Assembly (NCBI GenBank): GCA_019916065.1
Contig: CM034233.1
Coordinates: 310,001-374,000 of the forward strand
DNA length: 64,000 nt
From: Vitellaria paradoxa
Lineage: Eukaryota; Streptophyta; Magnoliopsida; Ericales; Sapotaceae
Direction: 5' to 3'
Position numbers and translations under genes: made by a program. This document shows, one piece after another, positions 11,211 through 22,279 of the stretch. Positions within the stretch are counted from its first letter, which is position 1. Every line of letters begins with the position of its first letter. The notes beneath the pieces were generated by a model. It was not told the DNA's origin. It did no database searches and saw nothing but the letters and a program-made list of their open reading frames with translations.

Positions 11211-11620
11211 CTATACCATACGATATCCAATCTTTGTTGCCTCATCTTCAAAGGGGTTTTGACGATAATAACGTGCCGCTTCACCTGATGGCACATAGAA
11301 CACGTATAGGTGTGGTCCACGTGGTTCAGGACTATTTTCATAATCACCAGAAAGTGCTCGGTAAACAGCAGAAAAAGCATGCGGACCAGAAGCATCTCGG
11401 TAAACAGCACAAAAAGCATACGGAACAGAAATCTGAGGCACAGCGGTGCCCTGACACGTGAACCATTCTGGAATCTCACTTCCGGGAAGAGCAACAAGAA
11501 CCCCCTTTTTCTTATCAATAGAAACTCTCTGCAGCAGCAAGAGATTTAAATCACTTTTTAATTAAAAAATCACATCCACATTCATATTAACTAACTGACG
11601 TTCAGCTTAATTTCAAAAAA

Positions 11621-11651
<31 letters not shown>

Positions 11652-14600
11652 TAGGCAAATATCATAATTATTAAGTGCTAAGTACGAACGGTACCGAAGC
11701 AATTCACTAATGAAATATTACACAAGCTTTCACTACACCTGCTAAATACGCCTGGAACTACTCTTGTTAATGATGTACAATTTATTGCATATAGCTGTCC
11801 TAGTCCAGATGGAAGCTTTGGCAATTCTTCAATGTTGGTTTCGCTTAGATCTAGCCAATCCAAATTTTATAAGCAGCCGAGATCATTTGGAAGGACTCCA
11901 TCTAATATATGAGCACCACGCAGATCTAGCTCTCTTAAGCCACACAAATTTGTTAAACAAGACAGAGCTATCCTCCCCTCACACTTTCTCAAGTTTAACC
12001 ATCCCAGTGATGCCGAGGATGGTATTTGTTCAATAGCACTGCCTTCAGCATTAATTCTCCTCAAAGTTTGCATATTACTTATACTCCCAGGTAACCTTGT
12101 TATCTTTTTACACCCTCGGAGTGAAATTCTTTCCAGTCCACTGAGTTGCTCAATTGACGAGGGTAACTCTTTTATACTGGTGCGATCCAAAGTAAGTGCT
12201 GACAACTTCTCCATCAGATCTACGATTTCTGGAAACTTCTCAAATTTTAGGCACCCATACAGATCAAGCTCCTCAAGAGATTCAAGGTGAATTTCGTCTG
12301 CAAGACTTTTAAGATTACTGCATCCATTCATATATACAAACCTCAGCTCTTTATGGAAGGCAATGGAAGGATGCACCTCTTCCAACGTTGTACATTTACT
12401 GAGGTTCAACGTCACAAGATTTGGTAACCCTTTGAAGTCGGGAGTCCTTTCTAAGTTCTGGGAACCAGTAAGATCCAAGGACCTCAACTTTCCAAGAGTC
12501 TGTCACAAAATACACAGTACAAGAGATATATAAATAGATATAATCACAAATTTAACAAAGAAAACATGCTTAATAGACAATTATTACATACCTTTCTACC
12601 CTTCCAAAGTTCTGTAATCCTACTGTGAGTAAGGCAAAGTTCAACAAGATTATCAGGTATAAAACTTGTCGGTAAAGATTTGGAAGGGTATTCATTCCAA
12701 TCAAGGGAAACTAATTTGTTCGAAAGATATTCAATTTGAGCGCCCGTAGAAATTCGAGCATTATGAAGTCTGAGTATCCTTAGTTTGTTCATCTTTTTGA
12801 AGACTTCCGGATTGCAGTTCACATCTTTTGGTTTAGGAAACCACACCCTTATGACTTCAACTGCATCCGTAACCTATAAAGCACCAACAACGAAAGCATA
12901 ACAAGTGTGTAATCTATAATAAGATAGCCTAGATGAATTTTAAAATTTGTATTGATGAAAATGTGGCGTCTAATATATATGCGTATGAAAACAAATACTC
13001 TTACTGTATTTTCCATTAATGCCTGACAAGCATCTTCAGGATTCCAAATCCTACTGCGTCTTCCAGGCTCTCTGTTCTCAGACCGAACAATATGCTGTCC
13101 CATTTCTCGTATTAGAGCATGCATTTGAACTTTCTCAGTCGAAGAAACAGTTACGAGAGACTTTTTAATGAGAGCCTTTATTCCAGTTATTGGGTGAAAA
13201 CCACAAGCGTCAAATATTCTTGTTAAATAAGCTCTAGGTAATGTTCGAAAAAAGCAAGCAAGATCTAAGAAAATTTGTTTTTCTAGTTCATCCAGTCTAT
13301 CAAAACTGATTTTAAGCACTGCAAGGATATTCTCGCTTCCAATTTTTTTTTTTAATTTGCCCAGTGTGTCCTCCCACTCTATTAGGTCCATACCACAAAG
13401 AAGACGGCCCAAAACTACAAGAGCTAATGGAAGACCACCAGCATATTGTACAATATTGTGTGAGAGGTGCATATAATCTTGAGGAGGGTAACTCTCATTG
13501 AAGGCTTTTAAAGAGAGGAGCTGCAGGGCTTCGTTTTCATCCAGTGCCTCAACCACATATCTTGTATCCACTCGAACTTCAGGTCGAGTTAGCAAATGAG
13601 CATCTCTGCTCGTAATGATAAACCTACTTCCTGAACCAACCCCGCTATAACTTAAAAGAATTTCATCTAATTGTTGGGCAATTGCATCCACATCGTCAAG
13701 AACAACCAGAACTCCTTCATAACAGAGTTTGGAAAATAACGAATTGAGTTCTCTCCGTAGAGCTTCCAAGCCGCATTTCTTTACGAAGTCTCCAATTTCC
13801 AGAAACCTGATATCTTTAAATTGATTAGCAATCCGATCATAGACAACTCTGGCAAGAGTAGTCTTACCGATTCCAGGCATTCCCCCATATCCCTACAACG
13901 CGAACATCATTGGATCCTCCTATGCTTAACATGGAACATACTTTCTCCGCGCGATATTTTATTCCAACTAAATGTTGTTCGCGTGCAATAATACTTGAAA
14001 TGGGGGAGCCCAACTTTTTATAGACATCATTAGTAATTTCTTGGATGCATGTTGCCTCGTGCCTGCATTAATTAATTTCAATCGGATGCTTAACTGTAGT
14101 ATTATTATTAGTTTCCAGAAGAAATTTTCAAATTAAACTGAAACTTAAATTTGGAACAAAGGCATCCAAACGTCTATAGCAGAGGGCTACGGTTTTCGAA
14201 GCTTATTATGTGATAAAAAGAAATGCTTTTATTAAATAGTTTGTAGGAAATTTGAATTGCTACCCGTTTAGTAACATTTATATTTATTATTTTTAGTTTA
14301 TAATATATATCAAAATTTTTAAAAATTAGTAATAAAAATACATTTGATAAACTTGTTTTTAGTTTTATGTTGCCAAAAGAATAAAAAATTAAAAAAACAT
14401 AATAGAAAAATCATGTTTTCAATCTTGTTTTTTTATAATCATATTAAATAAATATTTTATTAAATTAAAATTATTTTAATAAATAATATATTATTTTATT
14501 AAAATTAAAAGAATTATGATTAGAATGATTTATTTTAATAAACTAAAATTATTTTTGATGGATAATAATTACATATTGAATTATTTATTTTATTAAAACT

Positions 14601-16321
14601 CAATTAATCATAATTAAATTAATGTTTTATTTTTAAAATGATTTATTTTATTAGATTAAAAATATTTTTAATAAATAATTATTATATCTTAAAGTAATTT
14701 ATTTTAGTAAAATTAAAATCATAACAATTACATATTAAAATAATTTATTTTATTTAAATTGAAATTACTATTAAAATAATAATTTATTATTAAAATGATT
14801 TATTTTATTACATTAAATTTTTGTAAATAACTAATAATTACCTCTTAGAATGATTTATTTTGTTGAAATATGTTATTCAATTAAATTAATTTTAATAAAT
14901 AAAATAATAATTTATTATTAAATTATGTTATATATTAATATATTCTATTAAGAGTAATGTTATTAAAATAAATATTTTACAAAATTAAATTAATTTATTT
15001 AAATATATTTTATTAAATCCTATAAATTTTTTATTAAAAAATTAATGTCATAAAAATATAAAAAATGAATATTTTTAGATGAATTTAATTACTGTGAATA
15101 AAATTTAACAAATATTTTTCTGTTTTTATTTTAGAGGAAAAATGATAATTAAAAATAAAAATAATTAAACATAAAAATATATATATATAAATATAAATAT
15201 TATCAAACGGCTCCTCAACCCCTAATAGGAAGGTTTGAAAATGAAAATAAAAGCCTGACTCCGGATGGGACTTTTTTGAACTTTCCAGAATCCAGATTCA
15301 TTACTTTCTACTGTAGATCATGAGGTCTTGAACCCTTTCTTTTTCTTCCTAATATATATATAATAGTAATACATTTGCTGAGCTATCAACTACGCATAAA
15401 AAAGCAATTTAAAAGACTCTGCATATAGCACTTATGCTAGGGATATTAAAAACATGAAGAAAACTTTGGGAAATTTTCAATTGTTGCCGTGAAAATTTGA
15501 ACAAATATCAAAGTTTTGCCATCTGTTAAAAAGGATCCAAATCAAATGAGTTTCATAGGCCATTCAAGTTTTCTGAAAATTAAGATGATGATGGTATGCA
15601 TGTAAATTTCAGGTTTTGGAGGCCTTTTTCTAATTTAAAATTAGCAGAAAAAGGAGCAGATCGAAAAAGCAACAAATTTTAACAAACAAAATCCAAGTTA
15701 TTCTTTTCGACATCCGTTGATCTAATTGAAATTTGGCAGAATTTAAAAAAAAGAGTGTGTTCAAAAGAGGGTGTAATTATAACTGTAAAGGGGACTGATT
15801 TAAGTAAAAGTTAGTAAAGGTAAGTTTTACCCATTTGCAGTCTTTTCCGTGTCCCACCCTGAAATACTTGCAGCTTTTTTAAGGGCGGTCCTCCATATTT
15901 GCACCTTCTCCATTTTCTGTGCGTAATCTCTCTTACGCTTGTTGAAGGCTCGTGCAAAACTCCCTTGTAGATTTCCAACGTGAGATGGATCTACTTTGTA
16001 GAAGACAGGCAATACCTTCTGTCCCTTCATCTCCTTGCATTCAAGGATCTTAACCAGCTCGTCCAAGCACCACGAGGAATAGGCATAGTTTTCAGAGAAA
16101 ACAATCAAGGCAAGCCTCGATTGCTCTATGGCTTCCAATAGTGCTGGCGAAATGTCTTCCCCTCTTTTAAGTTGTTTGTCATCTCTGAACGCGTGCAATC
16201 CTTTGAGACGCAAGGATTGGTAAAGATGACCCACAAAGTTGTTGCGGGTGTCCTCGCCTCTAAAACTCAAAAACACATCATATTTCCATGGATAAGCAGA
16301 CGAAGAGGAAGAGGAGGCCAT
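11211..16321 (-). pseudogene. TNL2: A-type TIR-NBS-LRR gene, inactivated
   Basis: Exons by comparison with TNL4: TIR 15831-16321, NB-ARC 13005-14062, exon 3 12592-12873, LRR exon 4 11695-12499, C-terminal exon 11211-11528. The TIR keeps SFRGEDTR and the WCLDEL Glu. Damage: (1) an extra G in the G-run at about 13885 shifts the frame inside the P-loop (GIWG then out of frame instead of GMPGIGKT); (2) GAA to TAA nonsense at about 11862 after NDLGC; (3) a 59-bp deletion at the 3' end of exon 4, which breaks the frame into the last exon. MHD reads MHA. The last exon is 33 bp longer than in TNL4, with a repeated VYR..SG motif. The homopolymer frameshift could be a sequence error, but the other two lesions are independent of it. 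Confidence 0.88.
14257..15219. repeat. AT-rich inverted-repeat element in TNL2 intron 1
   Basis: Homologous to the elements in TNL1 and TNL4 intron 1. The left end reads CTACCCGTTTAGTAACATTT and the right end ends ATCAAACGGCTCCTCAACC. Non-coding. Confidence 0.6.
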
Positions 16322-16427
16322 TAGAAAATTAATTGATTAGAATCAGATATCAGAACATAAGGAGAGAGACCCCTCTTATTATATTGGGCTTAATTATTTT
16401 GAATTTGCTTCAGCCATTGCTAGAGAA

Positions 16428-16459
16428 GTATATATATATATTTTCAGCCAACACGTCAA
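16428..16459 (-). promoter_or_regulatory. TNL2 putative core promoter
   Basis: A TATATATATATA run at about 16429-16440 lies about 110 bp upstream of the TIR ATG, with a TTGACG core (16454-16459) just upstream. The copia 5' LTR begins only 49 bp further upstream at 16508, so distal promoter elements are displaced by more than 5 kb. Confidence 0.4.
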
Positions 16460-16507
16460 ACAAGTTATGGGTTCGCGTACATTTCAACAAAATTTCTGGC
16501 TAATTTC

Positions 16508-16785
16508 TGTTAGATTTAGTAATGTATAATCGTATATAATTAGTATTACTTATTTTATGCCTTTCCTTATTTTATGCCTTTTCTTATTTTATGCCTTTCC
16601 TTATATTATAATTAGGATTATTATTTCATTCCTTATTTTGTATATCCAATCATAATTAGGATTACTGTCTCCTATCAGGATTAGGATTATTGTCCTCTTA
16701 TATAAAGGACCTTGTAGTCTTGTTTTCTCACACACAGAAATAAATATTAATACATAATTCTTTCCTTCTTCTTTTATTATTAACA
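16508..16785 (+). repeat. Copia 5' LTR
   Basis: 278 bp, TGTTAGATTTAG to TTATTAACA, with TG...CA termini. It has one extra 17-bp CTTATTTTATGCC-type tandem unit compared with the 3' LTR, plus scattered substitutions, suggesting an old insertion. Confidence 0.88.
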
Positions 16786-16800
16786 TGATATCAGAGCAGA
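16786..16800 (+). other. Copia primer-binding site
   Basis: TGATATCAGAGCAGA directly follows the 5' LTR. It resembles the TGGTATCAGAGC complement of initiator tRNA-Met used by plant copia elements, with one mismatch. Confidence 0.7.
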
Positions 16801-17374
16801 TGCTCTAATTTTTTGTTCTCTTCTTAATCGGCCATTATTTTCCAGCGAGATCTTGCGTTGGTATATATCATCAGCAGAGTTAAAGAAATCTTGATTTTTC
16901 ACTTCTGTATTACTCTTCTGGTAAATATTCCAACATCTACATACATCATCGGATTCGTCTCTCATAGACGAACCCAACGCCACCAACCAGAACCGAAGAT
17001 CTGCTTCCACACGCCCTCACGCGCTGTCTAAAAATTGCGCGTGACTTCACGCGAATTCACACGCCGCTGGTCTGCACATTCGCCTCGCTGACGTCATCTC
17101 GACGAATCATGGTGCGCCGCGCGGACTGCTCGTTGGTGCACCTGCCGCACTGGATTGCACTCACGCCAGTGAACTGCGATCTGCCACGTAGCCCTAGCTG
17201 CTCCAACGGTCAGACCGGTCCGCCCAGACCAGTTCAGTGCTTCTTTTGGGCCGGTTCAGTCATTTTTGGCAGATTTTCAACCGGTTCAGACTGGTTCCTT
17301 ACCTTTTTCGACGTTCCGGACACACTGGTGATCTCTGTTCTTCTCGGATTTATTGTTTATCTTTATTGGACACT

Positions 17375-20300
17375 ATGAAAGCTTTTTATGTGGATCGCTC
17401 TGACAACATTACGTCCTTCTCTATCATTTTGGATGGGACTAATTATATTTTGTGTGCACAAGCTCTCTCTGACTTTATCAAAGGACGTCGTTTATGGCGT
17501 ATTATCTCTGGCTCTCAGAAAAAACCCATCCAGAAAGACGATGAGGATCAGTCTGCTTTTGAGGATCGTCTTGATGATTGGGAAAGCAAGAATTATCAAA
17601 TTGTCACCTGGTTTTGTGCCACTACTATTCCTTCCATCAGTCTTCAATTTGGCCGATTCCAGGACGATGATCAGTATCCCTCTCCTGCTAAGGCTATTTG
17701 GGATTTCTTAAAGGATCGCTATCAGACCACTGGTCATGCTCACCAGTATCAGTTACTTCAAACTCTTCATCGTATGCGTCAAGAGCCTGGGCAATCCATC
17801 AATGATTTTCTCTCTCAAATGTCTTCTGTTTGGGATCAGCTTGCTTTATGTGAACCTACCTGGAAATACTCTGAGGATGCTCAATTGTACACTATCCACC
17901 GCAATCATCAGCGAATTTTGCTATTTCTTATGGCTCTCCATGACACTTTTGAGTCGATTCATGCCTCATTGCTCCATCGTATGCCTCTAACCACTCTTGA
18001 ACAAGCTATTTCAAAACTCTTGTCTGAAGAAACTCATCTGAGTCTCAAAACTAAGGCGTTGGATTCAGTTCTTGCTATACCACCATCTCCAGTTCCAAAT
18101 GCCGCTCTTGCCATGTCTCACAGTCGATCTTCTAGCCCATTGACTCCTCACTCCTGCATCTACTGTCTAAAAAGGGGTCTACCACACAATCATTCATTTG
18201 AACATTGTCCAGTTTGTGAGTGTTTGACTTACCACAAAACAGCTCCTGGTCATTTTCAGTGTGACTGTCCCAAGGCTTCCTCCTCTGGAGCTCATTCCAA
18301 AAAGGGATCTTCTAAGTCATCTGCTAAATCTCATGGTTCTCGCACCACTGCTGCTGTTACTTTAGACGGGTCCTCCTCTTTTGGCCCATCCTTTTCTATA
18401 ACTGATGTGGAGTCTATCATTCAGCAAGTACATGCCAAAACTGGTACATCTCCTTCTACTGCCCTCTCCATCATACCAGGTACTTTCTCTTGGTATTTTG
18501 ACTCATGATGTTGCAATCATATGACTTCTGATTTTATAATTTTTTCGTCTATTGCTTCATCATCCTCTATTCCCACTATTCATACTGCTGATGGTACTCA
18601 TATGTCTGTTACCCACACTGGTCATATTTCTACTTCATCTATTTCTCTTTCTAATTTTACCATATTCCTACCCTTACTTTAAATCTTGTGTCTGTTGGTC
18701 AATTATGTGAACTTGGTCTGATCGTTACTTTTTCTGCTTCTGGTTGTTTAGTGCAGGACCCACAGACGAAACAGGTTCTTGGGATAGGCCGTAAGCATGG
18801 ACGTCTGTTTGAGATTGTTCACCTCCAACTTCCACCATCGTCTGCTGCTTCCGCTTCCACAGCTTCTATTTTTAATCTTTGGCATTGTCGTTTGGGTCAT
18901 GTGTCTTTTAGTCGTTTGAAAACTTTAGTTTCTAGTGGTCAATTGGGTCATGTGGTTTCTGAGAAAGTTGATTGTTTATCATGTCAAACTGCTAAACAAC
19001 CCGCTTTACCTTTTAATAAAAGTAATTCTGTTTCTCTTGCACCATTTGATCTCGTTCACTCAGATATCTGAGGAGCTTCACCCACTCCCACTATAGGGGG
19101 CTCTCGTTATTTTGTTATTTTTGTGGATGATTATACTCACTATACTTGGTTGTATCTTTTAACTAAACGTTCTGAACTTAAACAGATATGCTCTGATTTC
19201 TCAGCAATGGTGAAAACTCAATTTTCTTGTACAATTAAGGTTTTTCGAACTGATAGTGCTATGGAATATCTTGACTCTGAGGTTTTATCTTTTCTATGCT
19301 ATCAGGGGACACAGTCTCATCTTTCTTGTCCTGGTACTTCTCAGCAGAATGGTCGGGCGGAACGCAAACATCGTCATCTTCTTGACACGATCCGTGTCCT
19401 TTTTATTTCTTCCTCCTGTCCAAAAAAGTTTTGGGGGGAAGCTGCTCTTACTACTGCCTACACCATTAATCGTGTTCCCACTTCTGTCCTTGGTAATTCT
19501 ACTCCTTTTGAACGCTTGTATGGCTCCCCTCCTGATTATTCTCATCTTAGAGTATTTGGGTTTGCTTGTTTTGTTCTCCTTCAACCCCATGAAAAAACTA
19601 AACTTGAACCACGCTCTCGTCTTTGTTGTTTCTTGGGTTATAGTATTGAACATAAGGGGTATCGGTGTTGGGATCCTATTTCTCGACATCTTTATGTCTC
19701 TCGACATGTCTTTTGGGAACACAAGATGTTTTCTACTATTTCTCCATTTCATCTTTCTACCTCTTCCCATAATCCTCTCTTTACTGATATTTTCAAATAT
19801 TTGCATTCTGACATATTTGATGCAGATAGTCCACAAGTCTCTCAGACACCACTGCTTACGGTTCATCCCGAGACACCTGGGTCTTCTATTGGACCTGTGA
19901 CCACTCCTGATAAGTCTTCTCATCTATCCCTTGTTGATGAATCTCCTCCATCCCTTGTTGACGAATCTCCTCCTTCAGAATGTCCTAAACGAGTAACACA
20001 ACCTTCTATTCGTCTTCGTGATTATATTATTGGTTCTGCTACCTTTTCTACTCACGAACCTTCTTCCTACTGTGAGGCTTGTACTAACCATTTATGGCAG
20101 CAAGCTATGGATGATGAGTTACAGGCTCTTGAGAAAACTCATACTTAGGATGTGGTTCCCCTTACTCCTGGGAAGACTGCTATCAGTTACAAATGGATCT
20201 ATAAAATCAAAACCCATTCAGATGGTTCTATTGAGCGACACAAAGCTCATTTTGTTGCTCGAGGTTTTACTCAGGAGTATGGTATTGACTATGAAGAAAC

Positions 20301-21585
20301 TTTTGCTCCTGTTGCTAGGCTTACTTCTGTTCGCAGTTTACTTGCTATTTTTGCTGCTCATAACTGGGATCTTTATCAGATGGATGTTAAGAATGCCTTT
20401 CTAAATGGCGATCTTACTGAGAAGGTCTATATGCAACCTTCTCCGGGCTCCTCTGTTCCATCTTCTTATGTTTGCAAGCTTTGTCCTGCACTATATGGGC
20501 TGAAACAGGCTCCTCGTGCCTGGTTTGCGAAGTTTAGCTCTACTATTTGTGAGCTTGGATTTATCCCCAGTTCATATAACTCTGCTTTGTTTATCCGCAC
20601 CACTACAGCTGGATCTGTTCTTCTTCTCCTTTATGTGGACAATATGATTATTATTGGAGATGACAGTGTTGGCATTTCTCATCTCAAACAATTTCTTAGT
20701 CGACAGTTTGAGATGAAAGATTTGAAGTTTCTCAATTACTTTCTGGGCTTGAAGATCTCCCGAGATTCTTCAGGTTACTTTCTCTCTCAAGCTAAGTATG
20801 CTTCTGATCTCTTGACACGGGCTGGTATTTCTGACTGCAAGACTACTACTACTCCGATTGATCCACAGCTCCGTCTTACCCCTCTTGATGGTGCACCATT
20901 ATCTTATGCGACTTTGTATTGTCAACTTGTTGGTAGTCTTGTTTATCTTACTGTCACTCGCCCTGACATTGCTTATACTGTTCACATTGTTAGTCAATTC
21001 ATGGCTGCTCTACGTTCTCATCATTTTACTGCTTTGCTGCGCATTCTCCGATATATCAAAGGCACTATGTTTCATGGTCTTCATTACTCAGCCCAATCCT
21101 CACTTGAGTTACATGATTTTTCTGATGCCGACTGGGCTGGTGATCCTACTGATCGTCGTTCTACGATAGGGTTCTATTTCTTTCTAGGGACTTCTCTCAT
21201 AGCCTGGCGTAGCAAGAAATAAACTCTCACTGGCCGTTCTAGTACTGAAGCTGAGTACTGTGCTCTCGCCGATACCACTCAAGAGCTCCTTTGGCTTAGA
21301 TGGCTTCTTACTGATATAGGTGTCACTCATTCTACAGGCACTATATTATATTGTGACAATCAAAGTGCTATTCAGATTGCTCACAATGATGTTTTTCATG
21401 ATCGCACTAAACACATTGAAATAGATTGTCACTTTATTCGTCAGCATGTCAGAAGTGGCATTGTTCGTTTCATTTCTGTATCCTCAGCGAATCAAACTGC
21501 CGATCTTTTCACGAAGGCTCATCCTCCTGGTCGTTTCTTCGAGTTAATCTCCAAACTCAAGCTGCTTCCTGCGTTGCCACCTTGA
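17375..21585 (+). pseudogene. Copia gag-pol polyprotein, disrupted
   Basis: Starts at an ATG (MKAFYVDRSD) with a gag-like N-terminal domain. Integrase zinc-finger residues follow (WHCRLGH, CLSCQTAK), then the integrase core with FRTDSAMEY and QQNGRAERKHR, RT (MDVKNAFLNGDL, LYGLKQAPRAW) and RNase H (SDADWAGD, STEAEYCAL). Breaks: TGA at 18506-18508 in the protease DSG motif, a frameshift near 18660, and stops at 19069-19071, 20146-20148 and 21220-21222. From 18688 onward all parts share one frame. The RT box reads YVDN instead of YVDD (Asn codon at 20641). It cannot make a complete polyprotein. Confidence 0.92.
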
Positions 21586-21597
21586 ATTTGAGGGGGG
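21586..21597 (+). other. Copia polypurine tract
   Basis: A purine-rich run ending in GAGGGGGG lies immediately before the 3' LTR and just after the polyprotein stop codon. Confidence 0.6.
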
Positions 21598-21858
21598 TGT
21601 TAGATTTAGTAATGTATAATCGTATATAATTAGTATCCATTATTTTATGACTTTTCTTATTTTATGTCTTTCCTTATATCATAATTAGGATTATTATCTC
21701 ATTCCTTATTTTGTATATCCAATCATAATTAGGATTACTATCTCCTATCAAGATTAGGATTATTGTTCTCTTATTTAAAGGACCTTGTAGTCTTGTATTC
21801 TCACACACAGAAATAAATATTAATACATAATTCTTTCCTTCTTCTTTTATTCTTAACA
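21598..21858 (+). repeat. Copia 3' LTR
   Basis: 261 bp, TGTTAGATTTAG to TTCTTAACA, homologous to the 5' LTR. Confidence 0.88.
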
Positions 21859-22134
21859 CGTTGAAATTGTCTATTACAATTTTTTTTTAGGGCACTTTAT
21901 TGACTTGGGCTGTGTCTTCTCCTGTGTGCTTCCATGCTCCTTCCCTCATCAACTTCACTTGCCTAACAGTATACATTTACCGCCCATTAATTTTTAAATC
22001 TAGCCACTGGTGAATGGAAGGTGAAAGGAAATGAATAAGAGGAGTCAACACGTCAAACAAGTTGTGGGTTCGCTTACATTTCAACAAATTTTCTGGCTAA
22101 CTTCGTCGAAATTGTCTATTATATGGCCCGTTTG
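21859..22134 (-). repeat. Distal half of TNL2 promoter module and start of a second module copy
   Basis: The sequence after the LTR continues the promoter module broken by the copia element. From about 22042 a second copy of the module begins (GTCAACACGTCAAACAAG), giving a direct duplication of roughly 400 bp in unit M (compare 21900-22041 with 22318-22465). Confidence 0.65.
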
Positions 22135-22279
22135 GTTGGCCAAATTTTGGCAAAAAGTACAATAAAAATGAAAAGATGTGACATAAAGGTAATAGGTGTT
22201 AAAATTTAATTTGAAGAAAGTACAAAAAGTAGTTAGAAATTTGTGAGTTTTGGTAAAATTTTGTAGGCCAAACAGGGCC
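22135..22279. mobile_element. 145-bp MITE
   Basis: Terminal inverted repeats GGCCCGTTTGGTTGGCC and, at the other end, the complement of GGCCCTGTTTGGCCTAC. AT-rich inside, no coding. It sits in the second promoter-module copy of unit M and is followed by a poly-A run. A clear target duplication was not seen. Confidence 0.65.

Larger units (their letters stand above)
16508..21858 (+). mobile_element. Ty1/copia LTR retrotransposon, full length but decayed
   Basis: A 5.35-kb element with LTRs at 16508-16785 and 21598-21858, a primer-binding site just after the 5' LTR, and a purine tract before the 3' LTR. The domain order protease, integrase, reverse transcriptase, RNase H marks the copia superfamily. 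It lies in the TNL2 promoter module, antisense to the TNL genes. The flanks (CTAATTTC and CGTTGAAATTG) rejoin to restore the module, with no 5-bp target duplication visible. Lineage within copia was not determined. Confidence 0.93.

Noticed and set aside
11207..11549. Plus-strand open frames opposite the TNL2 last exon
   Set aside because: Antisense of a coding exon, also seen opposite TNL4; no independent support.
16560..16610. Short direct repeats CTTATTTTATGCC, CRISPR-like at first glance
   Set aside because: Adjacent tandem units inside an LTR of a plant element, with no spacers.
17109..17378. 89-codon open frame before copia gag
   Set aside because: Lies in the retrotransposon leader, not conserved in frame with gag; probably untranslated.
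19256..19900. 214-codon open frame on the plus strand
   Set aside because: Overlaps the integrase in another frame, hydrophobic low-information translation; a shadow.
19294..19923. 209-codon open frame on the minus strand
   Set aside because: Antisense shadow of the copia integrase; no recognised domain.
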